The notes beneath the pieces are model-generated. The model searched no databases and was not told where the DNA came from. It saw only the letters and a program-made list of their open reading frames with translations. A DNA stretch of 44,020 nt from assembly GCA_013154335.1 (NCBI GenBank), contig JAADCQ010000080.1:1-44020 (forward strand). Direction: 5' to 3'. Made by a program: the position numbers and the translations under genes. Numbering within the stretch: position 1 is the stretch's first letter; every line of letters starts with the position of its first letter. This document shows, in pieces, positions 25,679-33,105 of this stretch. The DNA is from Methanopyri archaeon (GTDB lineage: Archaea; JAADCQ01; Methanopyri; Methanopyrales; Methanopyraceae).

Positions 25679-26020
25679 TTGAGGAAGGACGAGCTTTACC
25701 TCCTCCACTCGGTTCTTTACTACGTCGTGAGGTTCCTGGAACAGGAAGGATACCTCAGCGAGGAGGACCTGGAACCCTACCACGAATTCGAGGTCTACCC
25801 CGGTCACCTACATAAGACGAAGCTCCAGCACAAGTGCGCCGTGTTCATACTAGCCTACATCCTAGCCGACGTCGTGAGCCGTGAAGGCCGCGAGAAGGAC
25901 AGGTCCTTCGGTAAGGCGGAAGGACTCGTCCACAGGATACAGCAGCTACTCGACGAACTGTTCGAAACGCTCGAGATGAGGGGAGAGAAGGTCCCTGAAA
26001 AACTCGTCCGCTCTACGTAG
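25679..26020 (+). CDS. UPF0058 family protein
   Basis: A 113-residue protein matching UPF0058, a small uncharacterised archaeal family: it opens MRKDELYLLHSVLYYVVRFLE and has the YPGHLHKTKLQHKCAVFILA segment. It is helical and soluble. The TTG start at 25679 is 20 bases after the LonB-like gene, consistent with one operon. Function is unknown; conserved His/Lys residues suggest a binding surface but no activity. Confidence 0.8.
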   Translation: MRKDELYLLHSVLYYVVRFLEQEGYLSEEDLEPYHEFEVYPGHLHKTKLQHKCAVFILAYILADVVSREGREKDRSFGKAEGLVHRIQQLLDELFETLEMRGEKVPEKLVRST

Positions 26021-26303
26021 GAAGCGGACCCTCAGACTGGCCGTACTCCTCGCCTCCTCCCCCGTCGCGTTCTACGAGCCCGAACCCACCCTCCTCACGC
26101 TCGCCTGGTTCATGGCCGTGACCCACGTGATAGCCCCGGGAGAGGGTGACGGTTTAGCCCTGGCCGTGGCGTTCACGGCCGCCCTAGCCGCTAGGAACGT
26201 ATTCGGGCCGTACTTCGGGGACGTAGCCGCCTTGATGTGCCTAGGGGGCGCCGGGGCGTACGCCCTGAAGCACCGACTTCTACCTGTCCCTAAACCCTCC
26301 TGA
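25995..26303 (+). CDS. Small hydrophobic membrane protein with probable CTG start
   Basis: The frame is open from a TGA at 25977-25979 to the stop at 26301-26303. The only canonical start is ATG 26112, which has no ribosome-binding site and lies inside a membrane segment. CTG 25995 follows GAGGGGAGAGAAGGT and gives a 102-residue protein with a basic N-terminus (LRRKRTLRLAV) and about three membrane spans (VLLASSPVAFY; TLLTLAWFMAVTHVIA; VAFTAALAARNVF onward). It would overlap the UPF0058 gene by 26 bases. I do not recognise the family. Its 3' end overlaps the convergent gene at 26290 by 14 bases. Confidence 0.55.
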   Translation: MKNSSALRRKRTLRLAVLLASSPVAFYEPEPTLLTLAWFMAVTHVIAPGEGDGLALAVAFTAALAARNVFGPYFGDVAALMCLGGAGAYALKHRLLPVPKPS

Positions 26304-26928
26304 AAGTGACCGCGTCCAACGCCCTGGCTACGGCTTCCCAGGCCCTTCCCTCCCTGAGATCGAACGGAGGAACCGCCCTGAACACGACGGCATCTCCCCT
26401 CGACCCGACCTCCCTGAAATCAACACCGACGGAGAAGTAATCACCCGAACATCTAACCTCCACGTAAGCCACCTGATGACCCTCGGTACCCGATTCCGTC
26501 GCCAACGCCAACACATCCAGGAAAGCCGAGTGCAGATCCGGCTTCTCCCTCCCTTCCACCGCGGGAAGTATATGATCGGGCCCCACCCTGCCCTCCAACT
26601 CCTTGAACGCCGGGTTCTCGAACTTGAACGTGAGGATGGTCTTCCCCTCGAGACCGCCCACCTCGTAGAACGTGGTAGGGTCCGTGTGTATCGTCACGAC
26701 ACCCTCCCTAGGCGATGAGACCCTAGGCACCCCCGGGGGAGAATCGTCACCCACCAGACGTACGTCCACACCCATACCGGACAACCTTCTGACGAGTTCC
26801 ACGTTGAACGGGGACTCCCCGATCACGTCTACCTTGGCCTCGGGGCCGACCTCTTCGTAAACCTTTAACGCAAGTCCGCTGGCGAGCCCACCCACAAGCT
26901 CCATCAACGGAACTCGGAACTCCCTCAC
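26290..26928 (-). CDS. Unrecognised protein, 212 residues
   Basis: I do not recognise this family. The N-terminal half has an alpha/beta pattern (VDVIGESPFNVELVRRLSGMGVDVRLVG) like a Rossmann-type or PIN/receiver core, but without a glycine-rich nucleotide motif. The C-terminal half includes VAYVEVRCSGDYFSVGVDFREVG, probably beta strands. No membrane segments or signal peptide. It starts with GTG at 26928, divergent from map by 35 bases, and is convergent with the small membrane-protein gene. Confidence 0.7.
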   Translation of the reverse strand: MREFRVPLMELVGGLASGLALKVYEEVGPEAKVDVIGESPFNVELVRRLSGMGVDVRLVGDDSPPGVPRVSSPREGVVTIHTDPTTFYEVGGLEGKTILTFKFENPAFKELEGRVGPDHILPAVEGREKPDLHSAFLDVLALATESGTEGHQVAYVEVRCSGDYFSVGVDFREVGSRGDAVVFRAVPPFDLREGRAWEAVARALDAVTFRRV

Positions 26929-26963
26929 CGGTTACACCCCGCCGATCCCGAGGGGCTGACCCC

Positions 26964-27839
26964 TTGGACGATTTCATCGAAGCGGGCAAGGTCGTGAGAA
27001 GGGTCCTCGACAGGGCGTCGAAGGAGATAGACGTCGGAGATAAACTGCTCGAGGTCGCCGAGTACCTCGAGGACTTGATCAGGGACATGGACGCCGAGCC
27101 CGCCTTCCCGGTGAACCTCTCGTTGAACGAGGTGGCAGCGCACTACACTCCCCCTCCCGACGATGAAACCGAGGTCGAACCCGGGGACGTGCTGAAGGTC
27201 GACGTGGGGGCCCACGTGAACGGTGCGATCGGGGACGCCGCGATCACCCTGGTGTTCGACAACGAGTTGGGCGAGAGCCTGGCCGAGACGGCCAGGAAGG
27301 CCTTGAAAGCCGCGATAGAAACCGTGGAACCCGGCGTCAGGTGCAAGGACGTCGGGAGGGCCATCGGGGAAGTCTGCAGGGAGAGAGGACACAAGCCCGT
27401 GATCGGACTCACGGGTCACCAGGTGGAAAGGTGGAACCTCCACGCCGGGGTCTCGATACCGAACGACGACCTGAAGGGGTACGAGCAGAGGATAGAGGAG
27501 GGTATGGTGATCGCCATAGAGCCGTTCGTCACCACGGAGAGGGGAGACGGGGACGTGAGACCCGGCCCGACCGTCGAGATATACTCCGTCCAGGACCCGA
27601 ACGTGAGGTCCCGTGTGAACCTGAGGAGGATTTGGGAGGAGAGGGACGGTCTACCCTTCGCGCGTCGATGGTTGGACGATAGACCGGGGACTAGGCTGGA
27701 GTTAGGGAGGTTATCCAAGCTGGGGGCTCTCAAGGCCTATCCCGAGCTAGTTGAGGCGGCGGGGGAACCCGTGGCGCAGTGGGAACACACGGTCTTCGTG
27801 ACCGAAGACGGGTGCGAAGTGCTCACAGGATCCCCGTGA
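26964..27839 (+). CDS. map: Methionine aminopeptidase, type II
   Basis: Archaeal MetAP2 (291 residues) removes the initiator Met from nascent proteins. The pita-bread metal ligands are in place: the His of AAHYTPPPDD, Asp in KVDVGAHV and IGDAAITLVF, His in TGHQVERWNLHAG, Glu in AIEPFVT and Glu in QWEHTVFVTEDG. The type II insertion before the last domain (LRRIWEERDGLPFARRW) is present. It starts with TTG at 26964. The 3' end overlaps the convergent PPC-domain gene by 17 bases. Confidence 0.96.
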   Translation: MDDFIEAGKVVRRVLDRASKEIDVGDKLLEVAEYLEDLIRDMDAEPAFPVNLSLNEVAAHYTPPPDDETEVEPGDVLKVDVGAHVNGAIGDAAITLVFDNELGESLAETARKALKAAIETVEPGVRCKDVGRAIGEVCRERGHKPVIGLTGHQVERWNLHAGVSIPNDDLKGYEQRIEEGMVIAIEPFVTTERGDGDVRPGPTVEIYSVQDPNVRSRVNLRRIWEERDGLPFARRWLDDRPGTRLELGRLSKLGALKAYPELVEAAGEPVAQWEHTVFVTEDGCEVLTGSP

Positions 27840-28194
27840 GCTCGCGGTAACCGGTCCGCTCGTCCTCCTCTCGTACCAGCCTCACGTCCATCTCACCTAA
27901 CACCCATTCCATCGTGGTGTAAACTTCGAATCCCTTCAGATGGCCGCCGATGGTTTCGCCCGTGTCGTCCGCGAGCACCGCGTGGAGATGGAAGGACCCA
28001 TCGTCGAAGAACACACCGTCCACGGTGATTACCTCGAAGGGACCTTTCAAACCCCGAACGGGACCGTCCCCGAACCTCATCGATACCTCGGTGGCACTGC
28101 CTTTGCATGAAAGTACCACGGCGTTCGAGACGTCGGGGAAGTCCCGTGGGAACCTCTCGCCCGGCTCCATCCTTATCACTCGAAGGGAGGTCAC
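27823..28194 (-). CDS. PPC/DUF296 domain protein, possible DNA-binding
   Basis: A 123-residue single-domain protein matching the PPC (DUF296) fold: SFHLHAVLADDTGETIGGHL is the family's most conserved segment, including the His pair and GGHL. In plants the domain accompanies AT-hook DNA-binding motifs; in prokaryotes it stands alone and its ligand is unknown. The GTG start at 28194 lies 13 bases from a palindrome (28207-28222) that may be its own or its neighbour's operator. The 3' end overlaps map. Confidence 0.78.
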   Translation of the reverse strand: MTSLRVIRMEPGERFPRDFPDVSNAVVLSCKGSATEVSMRFGDGPVRGLKGPFEVITVDGVFFDDGSFHLHAVLADDTGETIGGHLKGFEVYTTMEWVLGEMDVRLVREEDERTGYRELTGIL

Positions 28195-28206
28195 GGAGCC
28201 GCGTCC

Positions 28207-28222
28207 TTCGATCGTGATCGAA
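28207..28222. promoter_or_regulatory. Inverted repeat between the PPC gene and the methylase-like gene
   Basis: TTCGATC (28207-28213) and GATCGAA (28216-28222) are perfect inverted 7-mers with a 2-base spacer in the 93-base divergent region. The geometry fits a dimeric helix-turn-helix operator. A TATA-like CTTAAC near 28245 could serve the plus-strand gene. Confidence 0.4.
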
Positions 28223-28287
28223 CACCCCCTGATCGTTCCAGAAACTTAACATCGGCGTCCTCCGGGACCGCCCGAGGGATCTCGGGG

Positions 28288-30336
28288 GTGAGAGAGGTTA
28301 CCACGCTCGAGGAAGGGGGATCTCCCCCCGAGGCCGCCGTCAGGGAACCCGTTTGGGAAAGGATCCTCGGGGGACCCGCCGACAAGTTACCCGGGTTCTC
28401 GATAACGTTCTCCCTCGCCAGGATCCTAGCGTTCAAAGGACCGTTGGGCGTCGATGAACCCCCAAGGTCCGTGGTGGGAGAACCGTGGCGCGTGGAGACC
28501 GGTGCCAGGGCCGAGGGCGTTCAACTCAGGGTCACGGGCGATCTATCGACGGTCCTGGAAGCCGCGAAGACCGGGATGAACGTGGAGGCGATCCTTGATC
28601 CCGCCTCGGCCGCCCTGCTCAGGGCCCTGTCGGACCCCGAAACGATCGACAGGGCCAGGGAACTCGCCAAAAGGGCTTGGAGGGCCGCCTCCAGGGAACT
28701 TGAGGGGCTGTACTCCAAAAGGGACACCGCGTACCTGTGGGTCAGGGCGGTAAACTGCCCGGGCTGCGGGCTGAAAGTCCCCATAGTGGACGATCCCTGG
28801 GTCGTCGAGGGCGAGTACCTGATCCACTTCGACGTCCCGTCCTCCGGAGCCGAGGTAGAACCCGAGCCAGTGAAGGTTGGGGAAGTGGAGCCCGTCCAAA
28901 CGCTGCGGGATTCCGGCCTCGTCTGCCCGAGATGTGGAAGAAACGTGGGTGAAGCCGAGCTCAGGTCGAGACTGTTGGTCTCCCAGGTCACCGGCGGTCC
29001 CGATCACAGGTACATGGTCGCCGTGGTGAAGGAGGACGGATCCGTCGAACCCCCCTCCGGCGACGATCTGGCACGGGTAGCCGAGGCCGAGGAGGAGCTG
29101 AAAAGACTCGCGGACGGGGTCATAGTACCGTACGGGGAGGAACCCCCAGGTGACGCCCACGCCTACGGGGTACCCGACGTCTCCGTCGCCTTCGACCCCA
29201 GGCAACTCCTAGCCCACGGTATCCTGGCTAAGGCCGTCAAGGGAACCGGCGACGCCCCATCCTCGTCCCTCATCGCCGCCGCCCTGGCCCTGCTCTCCGT
29301 GAGGAACTCCCGGCTATCACCGTGGAATCCCGCCAGGGCCGAGCCCGATCCCGCCGTCGGATGGACGTGGAAGTACGGGGAACTCAACGTGGTCAGGGAA
29401 TGGCCGAGGGCGTGGGATACCGTCGCCTCCATGGTGGAGGAACTCGTGGAGGTCGTCGATAGGTGCAGGGGCGGTGTGGAAGTTAGGACTTCCCATCGGG
29501 TGGGCGCCTGGGACCCCGTCCACTCACTTCACAGGGCGTGGTTCAGGGCGCTGAGGGACACCGTCCCGGACAGGGGCCATCACGACGTTCCGACCCACGT
29601 CGAGGTGTCGTGGGAAGGCGGCGGGTGGAAGGTGGTACCGGGTGACGAGATACCCCATGTCTGGCGCGAGCTCGCGCTGATGGCGTCCGACGCCTGGCCG
29701 GTACCCGGGGACGATGTGGTAGTCGTTGAGGAAGGCTCCGTTAGGAGGGTTCAAGCGGACGAGGTCAGGAAGATAGTGGAGACCAGGGTTCTCCGCATGA
29801 TGAAAAGGACCTTCGACAAGCTGGGAGGGTCGGAGGTGAAGACGCTGAGAACCGTACCCTACGCGGCATCCCTGTCGGTAGTTAAGGTGGGGCCTTCGGG
29901 CGGTGTCTCGCCGCCGGAGGACGGTCCTTTGATCGGATGGCGGGTGTTGATAGGGTACATCGTCAAGTCCTTGGGAACCCCCCTGACCGAGCCCGAGGCC
30001 AGGTTGTACGCAGCCTACAGGTTGATCTGGGGCTACCCCGGACCTTCCGAGTTACCCGACCCGGCCTTCGTCAGGGACGCGGCGGCCGGCTTAGGTCTCG
30101 ACACCGGTGGCGTGAGATTCCTCCGACCCGACGGTGGCGCCAGGACGTACGAGTCGTTCGAAGGTAAGCCCGTGGACGTGGTGGACGGGTTCCACGCGGC
30201 GTTGAAGGAGGGAGAGCCGCTGGAACCGGGGGACGAGAGGGCTTACCTGGCCCTCGCGGTCGTCAGAGCCGCCGAGATAAGGGGAGAGGACCACCCGGAG
30301 GTGGAGGCGGCGAGAAGGGCCCTCGGGGGATGGTGA
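28288..30336 (+). CDS. Degenerate zinc-ribbon DNA methylase relative (COG1743/DUF1156-like)
   Basis: A 682-residue protein aligning by eye with the middle and C-terminal parts of COG1743 adenine-specific methylases: RDTAYLWVRAVNCPGCGLKVPIV (146-168), a second CXXC at C213/C216, HAYGVPDVSVAFDPRQLLAH (291-310) and LSVRNSRLSPWNP (336-348). The usual SAM motif DPFAGGGS is not seen; the equivalent stretch reads LRVTGDLSTVLEAAKTGMNVEAILDP. The catalytic DPPY is also absent; HHDVPTHVEV is the nearest candidate. It therefore looks like a pseudo-methyltransferase that kept its zinc ribbon. It starts with GTG at 28288; the next gene follows after 4 bases. Confidence 0.65.
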   Translation: MREVTTLEEGGSPPEAAVREPVWERILGGPADKLPGFSITFSLARILAFKGPLGVDEPPRSVVGEPWRVETGARAEGVQLRVTGDLSTVLEAAKTGMNVEAILDPASAALLRALSDPETIDRARELAKRAWRAASRELEGLYSKRDTAYLWVRAVNCPGCGLKVPIVDDPWVVEGEYLIHFDVPSSGAEVEPEPVKVGEVEPVQTLRDSGLVCPRCGRNVGEAELRSRLLVSQVTGGPDHRYMVAVVKEDGSVEPPSGDDLARVAEAEEELKRLADGVIVPYGEEPPGDAHAYGVPDVSVAFDPRQLLAHGILAKAVKGTGDAPSSSLIAAALALLSVRNSRLSPWNPARAEPDPAVGWTWKYGELNVVREWPRAWDTVASMVEELVEVVDRCRGGVEVRTSHRVGAWDPVHSLHRAWFRALRDTVPDRGHHDVPTHVEVSWEGGGWKVVPGDEIPHVWRELALMASDAWPVPGDDVVVVEEGSVRRVQADEVRKIVETRVLRMMKRTFDKLGGSEVKTLRTVPYAASLSVVKVGPSGGVSPPEDGPLIGWRVLIGYIVKSLGTPLTEPEARLYAAYRLIWGYPGPSELPDPAFVRDAAAGLGLDTGGVRFLRPDGGARTYESFEGKPVDVVDGFHAALKEGEPLEPGDERAYLALAVVRAAEIRGEDHPEVEAARRALGGW

Positions 30337-30340
30337 CGTC

Positions 30341-31015
30341 TTGGCGGGACTGCCCAGGGGCCTCGCGCGCTTGTTGAGGACGTTCGGGGGTTACGTGATG
30401 GATCCCGGGGTCTTCCTCGCGGCCGTGTCGGCTATGTCGCCCGAACTCGGATCCGGACCGCACCGTAGCGCCGTCCTGGCGTTCACCCTCGAATTATCCA
30501 GGTTGGGGGACCCTCACGTTTTCGAGGCGTTGGAGCGCGAGTACAGACGCGTCGCTAAACACGTGAGCGCCGTCGGGGCGGGTTCCGTCAGGAGGTGTCC
30601 TGCCTTGGACATCGATCATCCCCTTGGCGCCTGTTTGATCCTACGTGAACCGGTCAGGGTCAGCCTCGGGTCGTCCGTGTTGGATCCCTCCCTGAGGCCC
30701 GGAATGGAGCGCCTCCTCCGTGGACTGAAGAACCACCTCGACGGGGTGACCCCGGATCCGGAGGCCTTGGTCAGGGCGTTGGAGACGGGCTCTTACGGCC
30801 TTGACGACGTTCTGGCGGCGTGTCTCGCCCTGGCGGTGGCCGAGGGTCTCGTCCTGGTAACCTCCGACGGGAGGCTTGTGGAAGCCTGCGAGGAACTCAC
30901 GCCGGCCGCGCCCTGTCTCGGGTTGGAACCCGGTGGGCCGGGTTCCGGGGAACTGAGGGTGAAGGTCGTGCCTGAAATACCCGGGGCCCCGGGCGAGTTC
31001 GTTTTCAAACCTTGA
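30341..31015 (+). CDS. Unrecognised protein, possibly with PIN-like C-terminal half
   Basis: A 224-residue soluble protein, TTG start, 4 bases after the methylase-like gene, so almost certainly translated with it. I do not recognise the family. The segment YGLDDVLAACLALAVAEGLV then LVTSDGRLVEACEEL resembles the end of PIN nuclease domains (Asp, then a Thr/Ser-Asp pair), but a matching N-terminal Asp is not obvious, so this is only a suggestion. A Cys pair (RRCPALD, GACLILR) is also present. The last base triplet overlaps a possible moaC start (TTGA). Confidence 0.7.
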   Translation: MAGLPRGLARLLRTFGGYVMDPGVFLAAVSAMSPELGSGPHRSAVLAFTLELSRLGDPHVFEALEREYRRVAKHVSAVGAGSVRRCPALDIDHPLGACLILREPVRVSLGSSVLDPSLRPGMERLLRGLKNHLDGVTPDPEALVRALETGSYGLDDVLAACLALAVAEGLVLVTSDGRLVEACEELTPAAPCLGLEPGGPGSGELRVKVVPEIPGAPGEFVFKP

Positions 31016-31506
31016 ACGAAACAACCGGTGGGGTGCGGACCTTGGCCGAGGAAGAAGGCATGGTGGACGTGACCGATAAGGAAGTCGAAGTTCGCGTCTC
31101 GGAGGCCGTCGGCTTTCTGAAACTCTCGGAGTCCGGCCTCGAGGCCGTGAGGTCCGGCGAATCACACCCGGAGGGTAAGGGAGACCCCCTCGAGACCGCC
31201 AAGATAGCCGCGATACTGGCCGTAAAGAAAACACCCGAACTCGTGCCGCACTGTCATCCTGTGCGTATAACGGGGGTCAAGGTCTCTTTCGATGTCAGGG
31301 ACGACGGGGTTGAGATGAGGGTCAAGGTGAAGTCCATCGGCAAGACGGGGGTCGAGATGGACGCGCTGACTGGGTTGGTGGTGGGTTTGGTCACGCTGTG
31401 GGACATGGTGAAGTACGCCGAGAAGGACGAGGAAGGCCTGTACCCCGAGACGCGGATAGAGGACGTCAGGGTGGTATCCAAGGAGAAGCTCCCTCTAACG
31501 GAATAG
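31012..31506 (+). CDS. moaC: Molybdenum cofactor biosynthesis protein MoaC
   Basis: MoaC completes formation of cyclic pyranopterin monophosphate, the first stage of molybdopterin synthesis needed for the W/Mo formylmethanofuran dehydrogenase. Signatures: MVDVTDKEVEVR near the N-terminus, TAKIAAILAVKKTPELVPHCHPV and the active-site region KSIGKTGVEMDALTGLVVG. As given the protein has 164 residues from TTG 31012; TTG 31042 (MAEEEGMVDV) or ATG 31060 may be the true start. The TTGA overlap with the preceding gene suggests coupling. Confidence 0.93.
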   Translation: MNETTGGVRTLAEEEGMVDVTDKEVEVRVSEAVGFLKLSESGLEAVRSGESHPEGKGDPLETAKIAAILAVKKTPELVPHCHPVRITGVKVSFDVRDDGVEMRVKVKSIGKTGVEMDALTGLVVGLVTLWDMVKYAEKDEEGLYPETRIEDVRVVSKEKLPLTE

Positions 31507-31516
31507 AAAACGTTTT
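31507..31516 (+). terminator. T-containing palindrome after moaC
   Basis: AAAACGTTTT directly follows the moaC stop and is followed by ATCTAAG; a GC hairpin GGGGCG...CGCCCC lies about 25 bases further on (31541-31556). Together they could end the moaC transcript. Confidence 0.35.
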
Positions 31517-31674
31517 ATCTAAGTCGTTAACCAGGGACACGGGGCGCCCGCGCCCCGAGCCGAGGGCCCACCGCCGACCGACCCCCGGTCCGTTCCCCCG
31601 CCCGCGCCCCCGCCCCTCCTCATCCTCCATCCGAGAATCGTTATTCAGATCGAAACTATACCCCGGAGGAGGGA

Positions 31675-32124
31675 TCAGACCTCCTCGTACTCCCTCAACG
31701 CGGCCCTGGTGAACCTTTCCACAGCCTCGTAGAGGCCCACGTCCTCGAGCAGGGAAGTCGCTCCGGCCGTGGGTGTCCCTTCGGACCTTGGGTTACAGAG
31801 CACGTACGCGGGGAACGCGAACAGCGCGAGCACATCAGGGTTCTCCTTCTCCTTGGAGACCTCCAACAACCTCCTGGGAGGGTTCTCCGACATGGACACC
31901 GCCTTCACGGTCACCGAGTTATCCACGACTATCCCCGCGGCCACCCTCATCACCATGTTAGGGGGTCTCGCGCTCTCCCTGAACCTCTCCTCGAATTCCT
32001 TCACGGGGGCGTCTATCCCGAACTTGTACGAGAAGAACCTGGCCATGTCCAGCGTGGTCTCCAGGGTACACTTCATGACCTCGACGGACTTCCTCCCGTA
32101 GGCCGCTCTGATGCCATCCTTCAT
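31675..32124 (-). CDS. Unrecognised protein, 149 residues
   Basis: I do not recognise this family. The ATG at 32124 is chosen because it overlaps the TGA of the upstream DUF1152 gene as ATGA, a typical coupled start; the frame extends to 32148 but would overlap further. The protein is soluble and mixed alpha/beta, with RPPNMVMRVAAGIVVDNSVTVKAVSMS and FAFPAYVLCNPRS as its most distinctive stretches. The stop codon lies inside a small hairpin (GAGGAGG 31666-31672 / CCTCCTC 31680-31686). Its partner in the operon is also uncharacterised. Confidence 0.7.
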   Translation of the reverse strand: MKDGIRAAYGRKSVEVMKCTLETTLDMARFFSYKFGIDAPVKEFEERFRESARPPNMVMRVAAGIVVDNSVTVKAVSMSENPPRRLLEVSKEKENPDVLALFAFPAYVLCNPRSEGTPTAGATSLLEDVGLYEAVERFTRAALREYEEV

Positions 32125-33089
32125 CTGACGCCCCCCTCGCTCTCCCAATCCAGCTCCGTTTTAATGCCGAGACGCTCCCTCACCCTCTCATGAGCCTCCA
32201 ACACGCTCCTGGTCCCCCTCACCGCATCGCACAGCTCGCTATCCTCGGCCACCTTGGCGGGGTCGAAGTAGAAGGTGCACGTGGACGCGGGCTCCAACAC
32301 GACCCTCCTGTGACCGCCCCTTATCTCGAAAGGACCCAGCTCCCCCTCCGAGGCTGCCATCACGGGCAGGGCACTGGCCTCCGTCTCGACGTCCCTGAGT
32401 ATCTCACCCAGGAACTCGACGTCCGACCTCGTGAGGCCGATGGCCCCCAGATAACCACCCTTCGACGCTATCTCGGCGAACCTCTCCCTCAACTCCTCCA
32501 GGGACAACTCCCCGTCAGAACCCCACCCGAAGACCCCCATCACGGTATCGTTCAACTCGGCGAGCGAAGCCGTCATTATGGAGTCGGCCAGCGGTGACTC
32601 CACGCCGGGCTCGTTCCCCTTGGCCAGGGCGTCACCCCCCACGTCCACACCGACGAGCACGTCCAAACCGAACTCCTCGAACATCGCCTCGAGGGCCTCC
32701 ACGGTGCCCTCGAACCCTCCCCCGACGTCCAGCAACACCACCTCAACGTCCTCGAACCCCAACCTCCTCAACGCCCTCCTGACCCGTGATTCCGCGAACG
32801 GCTTCCCCCTCCTCGGCCTGGCCTCCCCCCGCAGCACCCCGACTCTCTCGTGGATCCAAACGACATCGCCCACTATTTCATCCCTCGACCTCGGGCCCGG
32901 CTCCGGGTCCACGACGGACCTCTCCCACGTCAGACCCCCCACAACCAGCACGTCCGGATCCAGCTCATCCCTCACCCACCTGAGCGTGTGACACGCTCCC
33001 ACCACGTCGCCCCCTCCACCGATACCCAGGACGGCGATAGCGTCCGGGTCGCTCACACCCAAGACGTCGGCGAGGTACAACGGTGCCAC
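32121..33089 (-). CDS. DUF1152 family protein
   Basis: A 322-residue protein matching DUF1152, found mainly in archaea: AVLGIGGGGDVVGACHT near the N-terminus is a glycine-rich nucleotide-type loop, then VGGLTWERSVVDPEPGPRS, DVGVD-type motifs (VGVDVGGDALA) and a late TCTFYFDPAKVA. Function is unknown; the loop suggests nucleotide or cofactor binding. GTG 33089 is the longest reasonable start; TTG at 33080 (MYLADVLG) has the better-placed Shine-Dalgarno GAGGGGTGG. It is divergent from the 33106 gene with only 16 bases between. Confidence 0.8.
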   Translation of the reverse strand: MAPLYLADVLGVSDPDAIAVLGIGGGGDVVGACHTLRWVRDELDPDVLVVGGLTWERSVVDPEPGPRSRDEIVGDVVWIHERVGVLRGEARPRRGKPFAESRVRRALRRLGFEDVEVVLLDVGGGFEGTVEALEAMFEEFGLDVLVGVDVGGDALAKGNEPGVESPLADSIMTASLAELNDTVMGVFGWGSDGELSLEELRERFAEIASKGGYLGAIGLTRSDVEFLGEILRDVETEASALPVMAASEGELGPFEIRGGHRRVVLEPASTCTFYFDPAKVAEDSELCDAVRGTRSVLEAHERVRERLGIKTELDWESEGGVR

Positions 33090-33105
33090 CCCTCGGGGGT
33101 GCGAA

